Source of the DNA: Maricaulis sp.
GTDB lineage: Bacteria > Pseudomonadota > Alphaproteobacteria > Caulobacterales > Maricaulaceae
Reading direction: 5' to 3'
Length of the DNA: 64,000 nucleotides
Assembly (NCBI RefSeq): GCF_030149425.1
Contig: NZ_JASBRQ010000078.1
Coordinates: 1 to 64,000, forward strand
Shown here: piece after piece, positions 45,314-53,524 of the stretch
Layout of the letters: each line of letters begins with the position of its first letter
How positions within the stretch are numbered: the first letter of the stretch is position 1
Program-made: the position numbers and the translations under genes
Notes under the pieces: generated by a model
Database searches by the model: none
The model's input: only the letters and a program-made list of their open reading frames with translations
Told to the model about the DNA's origin: nothing

Positions 45314-47294
45314 CATCAGCCTCCGTATCAATGGTCAGGATCAAATCCCCGGCCGCGAGCTGAGCGCCCTCCTGCGCCGCGACCGTCTTGACCACACCGG
45401 CGACCTCGGCGGTCAGCTGGTGCTGCATCTTCATGGCTTCCAGAACCGCCAGGGTGTCGCCGGGTTTGACCAGGTCCCCGGGCTTGGCCGACAGCGCGAT
45501 CAACACCCCATGCATGGCCGCCACCAGATCGCCGCTTCCAGCCTCGGCTGACCCGCTCTCCAGCAGGGCGGCGCGGTTTTCGAAAGCAAATGCCCGGGCC
45601 CCGGCCTGCAGAAAGACCCGGCCCGGTCCATCGGGCCGCCAGACCACAAGGCGCGGCGTGTCGTCGACACTGAGACGGACCTCCCCGGGCGCGCCATCCC
45701 GCAGAACGACCCGGTGATCACTATCCGGCCCACGAACCTCGTAGACACCGTCGCCGTGCGGAACGACCTGCAGGGTTCCGGCGCCGAAATCGGCGATCGA
45801 GGGCCGCGGCAGCGAGCTCGACCAGTCGAGCAGCTCATCGGGAATGTCGAGGGACGCAGAGCGCGCCTGATCACGCCCCGATACGCGCAGCAAGACCGCC
45901 GCAATCGCACTGTCCGCCGACGATGGCAGCACCGTATCAACACCGGTTTCGGACCAGTTTTCCGCAATAAAGGCCGTCGTGGCCGCGCCCTCGGCAAAGT
46001 CAGATCGGGTAATGGCATCGGCGAGAAAGGCCTGGTTGGTCGGGACACCGAACAGGGTGGTACGCTCAATCGCCCCGGCCAGACGCCGCAAGGCAATCTC
46101 CCGGGTTTCACCCCAGGCCAGGATTTTCGCCACCATGGCATCGAAATAGGGCGAAACCTCTCCGCCCGTTGCGATCCCGTCATCACAGCGCACCCCCTCG
46201 CCGGCGGGCGCTTGCCAGTAAGCGATGGGACCGGTTGCGGGCTGGAAATCCTGTGCCGGATCCTCGGCATAGAGGCGGGCCTCGATGGCATGTCCCTGCA
46301 GCGCCACATCCTCCTGGGCGAGCCCCAGCGGCGCGCCTTCAGCGACGCGTAATTGCAACGCCACCAGGTCGAGCCCCGTCACCATTTCGGTGACCGGATG
46401 CTCAACCTGCAAACGGGTATTCATTTCAAGGAAATAGAAGTTCTGCTCGGCATCGAGCAGGAATTCCACCGTACCGGCGCCGAGATAATCGACCGCCTGC
46501 GCCGCCTGGATCGCCGCTGCTCCCATGGCCGCCCGCAGCTCCGGCGTCATCACCGGGCACGGCGCCTCCTCGAAGACTTTCTGGTGCCGGCGCTGAACCG
46601 AGCAATCGCGCTCGCCGAGATGGATGGTGTGACCCTGAGCGTCGGCGAACACCTGGATCTCGACATGGCGTGGCCGCTCGACCAGCTTTTCCAGGATCAA
46701 CTCTCCGGACCCAAAGGCGTTTTCAGCCTCCGACCGGGCCAGGGCCAGGGCCGGGGCCAGATCGGTGTCACGGTCGACCCGGCGCATCCCCCGCCCGCCA
46801 CCGCCGGCGGCGGCCTTGACCATGACGGGAAATCCGATCGCCTTGGCCGCCTGGCTGAAACGCGCCGGGTCCTGGTCCTCGCCCTCATAACCGGGAATGC
46901 ACGGCACACCGGCCTCGATCATCGCCCGCTTGGCCCGGGCCTTGTCGCCCATGACTTCAATGGCGTGGGCCGATGGACCGATGAAAACCAGCCCGGCGGC
47001 GGCGACAGCCTGGGCAAAGGCCGCATTCTCCGACAGGAAGCCATAGCCCGGATGAATGGCATCGGCGCCCGACCGCTTCGCGGCCGCCAGGACCGCCTCG
47101 GCATTGAGATAGCTTTCCCCGACAGGGGCCGGCCCGATACGCACCGCGGTGTCTGCGAAAGCGACATGGGGCGCCTTGGCGTCGGCGTCGGAATAGACCG
47201 CTACCACCTGCATCCCCAATTGCCGCGCGGTCCGCATGATGCGCAGGGCGATTTCACCGCGATTGGCGACAAGCAGGGTCTGGATATTGGCCAT
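45300..47294 (-). CDS. Acyl-CoA carboxylase alpha subunit (biotin carboxylase + BCCP; AtuF/LiuD-like)
   Basis: A 664-residue protein with three parts: biotin carboxylase (about 1-450: MVKAAAGGGGRGMRRV, RDCSVQRRHQKVFEEAPCP, EMNTRLQVEHPVTEMVTGLDL), a linker domain, and a C-terminal biotinyl domain. The biotin Lys is residue 622 in VLEAMKMQHQ. It pairs with the carboxyltransferase at 48125 to carboxylate a branched or unsaturated acyl-CoA. Candidates are 3-methylcrotonyl-, geranyl- or propionyl-CoA; the AtuA-type neighbour argues for a terpenoid-derived one. It starts 2 bases after the hydratase stop. Confidence 0.9.
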   Translation of the reverse strand: MANIQTLLVANRGEIALRIMRTARQLGMQVVAVYSDADAKAPHVAFADTAVRIGPAPVGESYLNAEAVLAAAKRSGADAIHPGYGFLSENAAFAQAVAAAGLVFIGPSAHAIEVMGDKARAKRAMIEAGVPCIPGYEGEDQDPARFSQAAKAIGFPVMVKAAAGGGGRGMRRVDRDTDLAPALALARSEAENAFGSGELILEKLVERPRHVEIQVFADAQGHTIHLGERDCSVQRRHQKVFEEAPCPVMTPELRAAMGAAAIQAAQAVDYLGAGTVEFLLDAEQNFYFLEMNTRLQVEHPVTEMVTGLDLVALQLRVAEGAPLGLAQEDVALQGHAIEARLYAEDPAQDFQPATGPIAYWQAPAGEGVRCDDGIATGGEVSPYFDAMVAKILAWGETREIALRRLAGAIERTTLFGVPTNQAFLADAITRSDFAEGAATTAFIAENWSETGVDTVLPSSADSAIAAVLLRVSGRDQARSASLDIPDELLDWSSSLPRPSIADFGAGTLQVVPHGDGVYEVRGPDSDHRVVLRDGAPGEVRLSVDDTPRLVVWRPDGPGRVFLQAGARAFAFENRAALLESGSAEAGSGDLVAAMHGVLIALSAKPGDLVKPGDTLAVLEAMKMQHQLTAEVAGVVKTVAAQEGAQLAAGDLILTIDTEADDAGS

Positions 47295-47296
47295 GC

Positions 47297-48115
47297 TCAG
47301 CCCTCCTCAGCCCAGCGCGGCTTGCGCTTTTCAAGGAAGGAGGCAATGCCTTCGCGGCCTTCCTCGCCGAGCAGACGACCGGCGAAATTGCGCGCCGCAG
47401 CCTCGATCTGAGCCTCGCGGTCAAGCGTTGGAAGGTCGAGGATGAGACGCTTGATATCCGCCACCGCGCCCGGCGCACATTTGAGCACCTGACGGCGGAT
47501 ACCTGTTTCAATGTCGTCAAGCGCCTCGACGCCCTCAGCGACGAAGTCGGCGAGGCCGAGCGCTTCGGCACCGGAGCCGTCAAAACGGGCCGCGGTCAGC
47601 ATCAGGCGCCGCCCCGTCGAATAGCCCAGCTTGCGCACGACAAAGGGCGCGATCTGCGCCGGAGTGAGCCCGATAGCGGTCTCGGTGAACGCGAAACGCG
47701 CACCGGATTCGACCAGAACCACGTCCGCACAACAGGCCAAACCCAGCCCGCCGGCCATCGCAGCCCCCTCGATCGAGGCGATCACGACCTGGGGCATGGT
47801 ATCGACAAGGTCGAAAATCTCGGCGCCGGACTTCGACAGCGCAACCACGCCCTCCACCGGATCGTCGCTGGCCCCCGATTGGTGCCCGGACTGGAAAGCC
47901 TTGAGATCACCGCCAGCGCAAAAAACGCCACCGCGGCCGCGCAAGGTTATCCCGCGAACTGACCGGTCATCACGGACATCCTGGAGCACAGCTCGCAACT
48001 CCGCCGTCAGCTCTGCGCTGAGCGCATTACGGCTGTCGGGCTGGTTGAACCAGATAGTCAGCCAGCCCTTGTCGAAGTCCAGTTCCAGCGCCTGGGTCGG
48101 CGGAAAATCTCGCAT
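47297..48115 (-). CDS. Enoyl-CoA hydratase/isomerase (AtuE/LiuC-like)
   Basis: A 272-residue crotonase-fold protein. GRGGVFCAGGDLKAFQ and IEGAAMAGGLGLACCADVVL form the oxyanion hole, and FTETAIGLTPAQIAPFVVRKLG carries the likely catalytic Glu. It sits between the carboxyltransferase and biotin-carrier subunits, the order of the liu and atu clusters, where it hydrates the carboxylated enoyl-CoA (methylglutaconyl- or isohexenylglutaconyl-CoA). Operon gaps are 9 and 2 bases. Confidence 0.85.
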   Translation of the reverse strand: MRDFPPTQALELDFDKGWLTIWFNQPDSRNALSAELTAELRAVLQDVRDDRSVRGITLRGRGGVFCAGGDLKAFQSGHQSGASDDPVEGVVALSKSGAEIFDLVDTMPQVVIASIEGAAMAGGLGLACCADVVLVESGARFAFTETAIGLTPAQIAPFVVRKLGYSTGRRLMLTAARFDGSGAEALGLADFVAEGVEALDDIETGIRRQVLKCAPGAVADIKRLILDLPTLDREAQIEAAARNFAGRLLGEEGREGIASFLEKRKPRWAEEG

Positions 48116-48124
48116 CCTATCCCC

Positions 48125-49747
48125 CTACATCCGAGCAATGCCGAAGCTGTTCGGCCGCACCGATCGGTGACGAGCCTCCCAGACTGTCGCCAGCAGGAAA
48201 CCGAGTGCCTTGCGAGTGTCACGCGGGTCGATCATGCCGTCATCGGTCTCATGGCCGGAGGTGTAGAACGCGCCGGACTGGCCATCGAACATCTCCTTGA
48301 TGAAGGCTTCCTGCTGCGCCAATTGCTCGCGATCCGGTTCCACACCGGCGGCTTTCGCAGCGCCTTCGGCAACGATCGACATCACGGTTGCGGCCTGTGC
48401 CCCACCCATCACGCCGGTCGCTGCATTGGGCCAGGAATAAACGAAATCAGGACCGAAGCCCTGGCCGCACATGCCGTAATTGCCGGCACCAAAGCTTGCA
48501 CCGATCATGAAGGTCAGGCGCGGCACCTCGATATTGGTCACGGCCTGGATCATCTTCGATCCATGCTTGATCATCCCGGCCTGCTCATACTCGGTGCCGA
48601 CCATGTATCCGGTGGTGTTCTGCAGGAAGACGACCGGGGTGTCGGCCTGATCCATCAACTGCATGAATTGCGCAGCCTTGGTCGCCCCGTCCGGGTCGAT
48701 CGGCCCGTTATTGCCGATCAGGCCGCAGCGATAGCCCATGACGCTGGCCTGCATGCAGACCGTGGATACGCCATAGCGGGGTTTGAAATCGGAAAAGTCC
48801 GAGCCGTCGACAACCCGCGCCACCACCTCGCGAACATCATAAGGGATACGATAATCGACCGGGACAATGCCGGCGATCTCGTCCGGGTCATACAGCGGTG
48901 GATCGAAGTCGCGCTGCTCGGGCCGGGGGCAGCGGCTATTCCAGCGCAGGCGCTCCACCACCTCGCGGGCCATCAGCACCGCTTCGCCATCATTCTCGGC
49001 GAGATATTCCACCAGGCCGGATGTTTCAGCATGCATGTCCGCACCGCCCAACTCGGCCTCGGTCGCGATTTCCCCGGTGGCTGCCTTGAGCAGAGGCGGT
49101 CCGGCGAGGAAGGCCTTGCCGTTTTCTTTGACGGCGATGACGTAATCGCTCATCCCGGGCATATAGGCGCCGCCCGCGGTTGAAGACCCGTGCAAAATGG
49201 TGATGACGGGAATGCCCGCCTTGGACAGTTTTGCCTGACCGGCGAACAGGCCGCCACCGCGGACAAACCCCTCGACCGTGTAATTGATCAGATCGCCGCC
49301 GGCGCTTTCGACCAGATGCACGAAGGGCAGTTTCTGCTCCAGCGCAATCTGCTCGGCGCGCATGATCTTCCAACCGGTCCCGCCCATGATGGCACCGCCC
49401 TTAATGCCGCTATCATCGACCAGGATCATGCAACGCACACCGCGGATAAAACCGATCCCGGCAATCATGGTGGAGCCGGGAATGGAGCGCTCTTCGGGCT
49501 GTTTGTCGGCCAGATATCCGGTGAGGTTGCCCAGCGACATCCAGGGCATACCCGGATCGAGCAGGCGCGCGAGGCGTTCACGCGGGGTCAGCTGGCCGCG
49601 AGCCTCGAAGCGCGGCTTGCGCTTTTCCGATATCGCCCCGGCCCGGCTGTTGAGCTCGTCCAGCTTGGCGATCAGGCCAAGCATGTCGGCCCGGTTCTTC
49701 TTGAAACTCTCCGAGCTGGTGGAGATGCGGGATTTGAAGACACTCAT
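48125..49747 (-). CDS. Acyl-CoA carboxylase beta subunit (carboxyltransferase; AtuC/LiuB-like)
   Basis: A 540-residue carboxyltransferase. GFIRGVRCMILVDDSGIKGG, VESAGGDLINYTVEGFVRGG and LHGSSTAGGAYMPGMSDYVI belong to the N-terminal half; NTTGYMVGTEYEQAGMIKHG and IGASFGAGNYGMCGQGFGPD to the C-terminal half. GNYGMCG is typical of methylcrotonyl/geranyl-CoA carboxylases rather than acetyl-CoA carboxylase. Its start overlaps the AtuA-like stop (ATGA). Confidence 0.9.
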   Translation of the reverse strand: MSVFKSRISTSSESFKKNRADMLGLIAKLDELNSRAGAISEKRKPRFEARGQLTPRERLARLLDPGMPWMSLGNLTGYLADKQPEERSIPGSTMIAGIGFIRGVRCMILVDDSGIKGGAIMGGTGWKIMRAEQIALEQKLPFVHLVESAGGDLINYTVEGFVRGGGLFAGQAKLSKAGIPVITILHGSSTAGGAYMPGMSDYVIAVKENGKAFLAGPPLLKAATGEIATEAELGGADMHAETSGLVEYLAENDGEAVLMAREVVERLRWNSRCPRPEQRDFDPPLYDPDEIAGIVPVDYRIPYDVREVVARVVDGSDFSDFKPRYGVSTVCMQASVMGYRCGLIGNNGPIDPDGATKAAQFMQLMDQADTPVVFLQNTTGYMVGTEYEQAGMIKHGSKMIQAVTNIEVPRLTFMIGASFGAGNYGMCGQGFGPDFVYSWPNAATGVMGGAQAATVMSIVAEGAAKAAGVEPDREQLAQQEAFIKEMFDGQSGAFYTSGHETDDGMIDPRDTRKALGFLLATVWEARHRSVRPNSFGIARM

Positions 49748-51525
49748 AAATAGGCCTCCGCCAGATCCGCCGGAAGCGCGACGGGGATTTGCAGCAGGAT
49801 CTGGCCATAGGCCTTGCCCTGGGGATCATTACGCAGGCTGGCGACACCGCCGCCGCCGAGCACGTCGTGAAGCAACACATTCATGGCACCGGTCCCGGGC
49901 ATGAAATAGCGATCCACACCGCCCTCGAGATAATGTCCGAAGCGCGCCCGCAAGGTCTGATCGTCGAGCGCCGCCCAGATCCAGGGTGCCAGCGCCGGGT
50001 CGCGGGGCAGGACACCGATATTGGCCTTGTCTCCCTTATCCCCCGAGCGGGCCCAGGCGAGCCGGTGCAGCGGCAGCATCGTCGTGCCGGCCGCGCCAGG
50101 AGATGCCGGTTCGTAATGCGGGATATCGGTCGCGTTGATCGCCGCACCCCGCCCCATCCCCACAACAATGGACTCGCCTTCGAAATGCACGACCGGCGTC
50201 ACCTCATTGCGCGGCAGGAGGAAGGAAAACAGGCGCACCACCGGGGAGGGTTTTGGGCGGTTGCCGGAAAACCCTGAGAGCCCCGGCGGCGCTGCCAGCG
50301 CCAGGCCAATCGATTCCCGCAGCACCAGCCCGGCGGCCAGCGCGTCAGCATGTTTGACTGCCAGCTTCACCGCGACGTCCTTGGCGTCATCCCGGGTCAG
50401 AGCGTCGCCATACGCGCTGCCATCGCCGACGACTTCGATCAGGGTCTCGCTGTAATCCGGTGCGCCAAAGGCCTTCAGCTTGCGCCGTGCGCGCGCCAGG
50501 GCTGTTTCAGCAAAGCAGCGGGCTGCGCGGGCCGCCCCCTCACCGACGTAGAAAAAGGTCGAGCCGGCCCGCCAGCCATCCTGGAAGGTAACGGACACTT
50601 TGAGATGGTCTGGAGCCGCGCGCCCCTTTGTGCCCGAGACAGCGATACGGTCCGGCCCGATCTCATTCAGCTCGACCCGGGTGAAATCGCAGACCACGTC
50701 AGGCAGAATGTAGGCGCCGGGATCACCGATCTCATAGAGTATCTGCTCGCCGACCGTTGCGGTGGTAACCGCCCCGCCTGTGCCCTCGGGCTTGGTGATG
50801 ACGACCGAGCCATCCGCCGAAATCTCCGCGATCGGGTAGCCGATATCGAGCAGGGTTTCCGCCAGGTCTTCCCAATCGGTATAATTCCCGCCTGTCGCCT
50901 GCGGACCGCACTCAATGATGTGGCCAGCCAAGCTGCCGGCTGCCAAACGGTCCCAGTCCTGCAAATCCCAATTGAAAGCGTGCAGGCAGGCGCCCAGCGT
51001 CACGGCACTGTCCACACCCCGCCCGGTGATGACGATATCAGCGCCGCGGCGAAGCGCTTCGGCCACGGGTGCGGCGCCAAGATAGGCATTGATCGAGGCG
51101 ATCGATTTCGCATCCGGGAAGGCCTCGCCGGTGAACATCTCGACATGCCCGCTACCGGCCAGCTCTGCCGCGCGGTCCATCAGGTCATCACCGGTCACGA
51201 CCGCCACCTTGAGATCGACACCAGCCTCAGCGACAGCCGCCTCGACCGCCCGGGCACAGGCGAGCGGGTTCATGCCGCCAGCGTTGGAGATGATCTTCAC
51301 GCCCTGCCGGGCGATCTCGGGCAGGTTGGGTTTGAGCACAAAGTCGACGAAATCGGGTGCATAGCCTTTGCCAGGGTCCTTGGCCCGGGCCCGGGCCATG
51401 ATCGACAGCGTAATCTCGGCCAGGTAATCGAACACGATATAGTCGAGACCGCCGGCCTTGAGGAATTGCGGCAGCGCCATATCGGACTCGCCCCAAAAAC
51501 CGCTGGCACCGCCGATCCGGATCAT
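49744..51525 (-). CDS. AtuA family protein (DUF1446, acyclic terpene utilisation)
   Basis: A 593-residue protein of the AtuA family: MIRIGGASGFWGESDMAL at the start, DYLAEITLSIMARARAKDP, ISNAGGMNPLACA and VITGRGVDSAVTLGA. The last 100 residues (LAWARSGDKGDKANIGVL, FGHYLEGGVDRYFMPG) match the C-terminal part of the same family. AtuA is essential for citronellol/geraniol breakdown in Pseudomonas, but its reaction is not known. The ATG at 51525 is preceded by GGAAAAGG. It is the first gene of the minus-strand operon under the operator at 51571-51591. Confidence 0.87.
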   Translation of the reverse strand: MIRIGGASGFWGESDMALPQFLKAGGLDYIVFDYLAEITLSIMARARAKDPGKGYAPDFVDFVLKPNLPEIARQGVKIISNAGGMNPLACARAVEAAVAEAGVDLKVAVVTGDDLMDRAAELAGSGHVEMFTGEAFPDAKSIASINAYLGAAPVAEALRRGADIVITGRGVDSAVTLGACLHAFNWDLQDWDRLAAGSLAGHIIECGPQATGGNYTDWEDLAETLLDIGYPIAEISADGSVVITKPEGTGGAVTTATVGEQILYEIGDPGAYILPDVVCDFTRVELNEIGPDRIAVSGTKGRAAPDHLKVSVTFQDGWRAGSTFFYVGEGAARAARCFAETALARARRKLKAFGAPDYSETLIEVVGDGSAYGDALTRDDAKDVAVKLAVKHADALAAGLVLRESIGLALAAPPGLSGFSGNRPKPSPVVRLFSFLLPRNEVTPVVHFEGESIVVGMGRGAAINATDIPHYEPASPGAAGTTMLPLHRLAWARSGDKGDKANIGVLPRDPALAPWIWAALDDQTLRARFGHYLEGGVDRYFMPGTGAMNVLLHDVLGGGGVASLRNDPQGKAYGQILLQIPVALPADLAEAYL

Positions 51526-51569
51526 CGCCTTTTCCGCCACCACAGCCTCCCACGCCGATTGACAAAACA

Positions 51570-51598
51570 ATGAGATCATCTCAGCCTGAGACCGTCAA
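51570..51598 (-). promoter_or_regulatory. Candidate promoter of the Atu-like operon
   Basis: On the minus strand TTGACG (51598-51593) and TCTCAT (51575-51570) are 17 bases apart. The spacer is filled by the two inverted repeats of the operator. A TTGACA also occurs on the plus strand at 51559-51564 and may serve the divergent dehydrogenase gene, although no good -10 follows it. Confidence 0.55.
51571..51591. promoter_or_regulatory. Two overlapping 13-bp inverted repeats (TetR operator)
   Basis: TGAGAT-C-ATCTCA (51571-51583) and TCTCAG-C-CTGAGA (51579-51591) are both perfect and overlap by 5 bases, giving three TGAGA-type half-sites. They sit between the -35 and -10 boxes of the Atu-like promoter. 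From memory, AtuR of Pseudomonas, a TetR protein, binds two 13-bp inverted repeats at atuA. The TetR gene at 52780 is the likely partner. Confidence 0.7.
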
Positions 51599-51634
51599 CC
51601 GTCAATCATAGTGCAACGGCCGCAGGAGAGAGGC

Positions 51635-52777
51635 ATGGACAACCCGTTCGATACGGAAGAACGCCGCGCCTTTCGCGAGACCGTCCGGCGCTTCGTGGCC
51701 GAAGACATCACGCCCTTTGTCGATCAGTGGGACGAGCAGGGCGCAGTCCCGCAGGAACTGCATGAGAAAGCCGGTGCGCTAGGCGCATTCGGCTTCGGCA
51801 CCGAAGAAAAATGGGGCGGGCTTGGGTTTGATGATTGCTTCATGCGCGCAGCCTGGGGCGAGGAGATCGCCCAGTGCGGCGCGGGCGGTGTAGCCGCCTC
51901 ACTCGGTGCCCGCTCGATTTCGATCAAGCCTATTCGTGACCTGGCCCCGGATTCGATCCGCGAACGGGTGCTGCCTGAGATCATCTCAGGTCGTAAATCG
52001 TCCAGCCTGGCCATCACTGAACCTTCCGGCGGCTCCGATGTCGCCGGCATGCAGACCACGGCCCGGCGTGACGGCGATGATTATGTGCTCAACGGGCAGA
52101 AGACCTTCATTACCGGCGGCATGATCAGTGACTATTTCGTCGTCGGCGCGCGCACGGCACCAGGGCGGCTGGACGGTATTTCACTCTTCTTCGTCGAGGC
52201 GGATGCACCCGGATTTTCACGCACCGAGATCGACCGGAAGATGGGCTGGTGGTGCTCGGACCAGGCGACACTTTACTTCGAAGATTGCCGCATTCCGGCC
52301 AGCGCGCTGCTCGGACAAGAAAACCGCGGCTTCCTCTCCATTGTCGATAATTTCAACGGCGAGCGCATCGGCCTGATCGCCGGCATGCTGGGCGCCATGA
52401 AACTGTGCCTGAATGAGTCCATAGCGTGGGCCCGTGACCGTGAGACCTTTGGCAAGCCTCTGATCCAACACCAGGTTATCCGGCACAAACTGGCCGAAAT
52501 GTCGGCCCGCACCGATATGATAGAAGCCTATCTCAACACGATTTGCTGGCAGGTGAATGAGGGCCGCACTCCGGTCGCGGAGATTTCCAAGGCGAAATTC
52601 TCCGCATCCAAAGCGCTGGAATACTGCGCCTCCGAAGCGATGCAGATTCTCGGCGGTGCCGGATATCTGCGCGGGCACCCGGTCGAGCGCGTCTACCGGG
52701 AAGTGAAGGTCCAGGCGATCGGCGGCGGCTCGGAAGAGATCATGCGCGACCTCGCCGCGCGCCAGATGGGCTTGTAA
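51635..52777 (+). CDS. Acyl-CoA dehydrogenase
   Basis: A 380-residue enzyme of the ordinary acyl-CoA dehydrogenase family. LAITEPSGGSDVAGMQTTAR and LNGQKTFITGGMISDYFVVG bind FAD, and RDRETFGKPLIQHQVIRHKL is the C-terminal FAD site. QILGGAGYLRGHPVERVYRE is conserved. The ATG at 51635 follows AGGAGAGAGG. It is divergent from the AtuA-like operon and is followed by its probable regulator after 2 bases. It is the third dehydrogenase of the cluster. It encodes the extra operator-like palindrome at 51974-51990. Confidence 0.88.
   Translation: MDNPFDTEERRAFRETVRRFVAEDITPFVDQWDEQGAVPQELHEKAGALGAFGFGTEEKWGGLGFDDCFMRAAWGEEIAQCGAGGVAASLGARSISIKPIRDLAPDSIRERVLPEIISGRKSSSLAITEPSGGSDVAGMQTTARRDGDDYVLNGQKTFITGGMISDYFVVGARTAPGRLDGISLFFVEADAPGFSRTEIDRKMGWWCSDQATLYFEDCRIPASALLGQENRGFLSIVDNFNGERIGLIAGMLGAMKLCLNESIAWARDRETFGKPLIQHQVIRHKLAEMSARTDMIEAYLNTICWQVNEGRTPVAEISKAKFSASKALEYCASEAMQILGGAGYLRGHPVERVYREVKVQAIGGGSEEIMRDLAARQMGL
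51974..51990. promoter_or_regulatory. Intragenic copy of the TetR palindrome
   Basis: CCTGAGAT-C-ATCTCAGG is a perfect 17-bp palindrome containing the same 13-bp core as the intergenic site at 51571-51583. It spans codons 114-118 and part of 119 of the acyl-CoA dehydrogenase and uses TCA for Ser, which seems an uncommon choice here. It is about 400 bp from the main site, a distance suited to looping. Confidence 0.5.
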
Positions 52778-52779
52778 GC

Positions 52780-53448
52780 ATGACAGACAGCACAAGCCGC
52801 AACAGCCGGACAACAGAACGTCGTGACGCCATTTTGAGCGCGGCGCGCGAAGTTTTCATCGAACATGGCTTTGAGGATGCCAGGGTCGCCGAGATCGGCC
52901 GCCGCGCCGGTATCGCGGAAGGCACGGTTTATCTCTACTACAAGACCAAGACCGCCCTGATGGAAGCCGTTCTGGCGGATTTCTGGCAAGACCTGACCCA
53001 GGGCGCACGCGACACCACCGCCCGGCATAGCGCACCGCTTGAACGGCTGCGCGCGCTGGCAGACTACCATTTGACCGGCGTTATCCGCGACCTGCCCTTC
53101 CTCGACCTCGCCGCCAAGCTGCGCAAGGCCTACAGCGTCGACCCGCAAACCCGGGACCGGCTACGCGCCTATGTCGCCGTCTTTGATGATATCTACCAGT
53201 CCGGTGCGTCCACCGGCGTGTTCCGCGACGACCTTCCGCTGTGGATTCCGCGCGACATGTTCTACGGCACGCTGGAATATTCCGCCCGCACCATCGCCCT
53301 GCGTGAAGCCGAACGGCCAACCGGCGTGGTGGATAATCTGATCCAGGCCTTCCAGCGCACCTACGGTCCCGCGCCTGCAGAAAGCCTGAGCGCAGCCCTG
53401 ATTGAGCGGCTGGAACGCGCGGTGGAGAAAATCGAGCCAGAGCGGTGA
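52780..53448 (+). CDS. TetR family regulator (AtuR-like)
   Basis: A 222-residue TetR protein. The DNA-binding domain spans about residues 10-60 (ILSAAREVFIEHGFEDARVA, then EIGRRAGIAEGTVYLYYK). The C-terminal ligand domain is typical of acyl-CoA-responsive members of the FadR/LiuQ type (LDLAAKLRKAYSVDPQTR). It starts 2 bases after the dehydrogenase stop, so it is autoregulated if that promoter is controlled by 51571-51591. It probably senses an acyl-CoA of the pathway. Confidence 0.85.
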   Translation: MTDSTSRNSRTTERRDAILSAAREVFIEHGFEDARVAEIGRRAGIAEGTVYLYYKTKTALMEAVLADFWQDLTQGARDTTARHSAPLERLRALADYHLTGVIRDLPFLDLAAKLRKAYSVDPQTRDRLRAYVAVFDDIYQSGASTGVFRDDLPLWIPRDMFYGTLEYSARTIALREAERPTGVVDNLIQAFQRTYGPAPAESLSAALIERLERAVEKIEPER

Positions 53449-53524
53449 TGATTGAACCCGCGGCAGGCCATGGGCTTGATCCGGAGACGCCGGAAAGGCT
53501 CAATGCCGCGAAGGGGAGAACAAC

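Noticed and set aside
44108-45391. A 427-codon plus-strand frame across the dehydrogenase and TIGR03084-type genes
   Set aside because: It crosses two real genes and an intergenic gap on the other strand and has no family resemblance.
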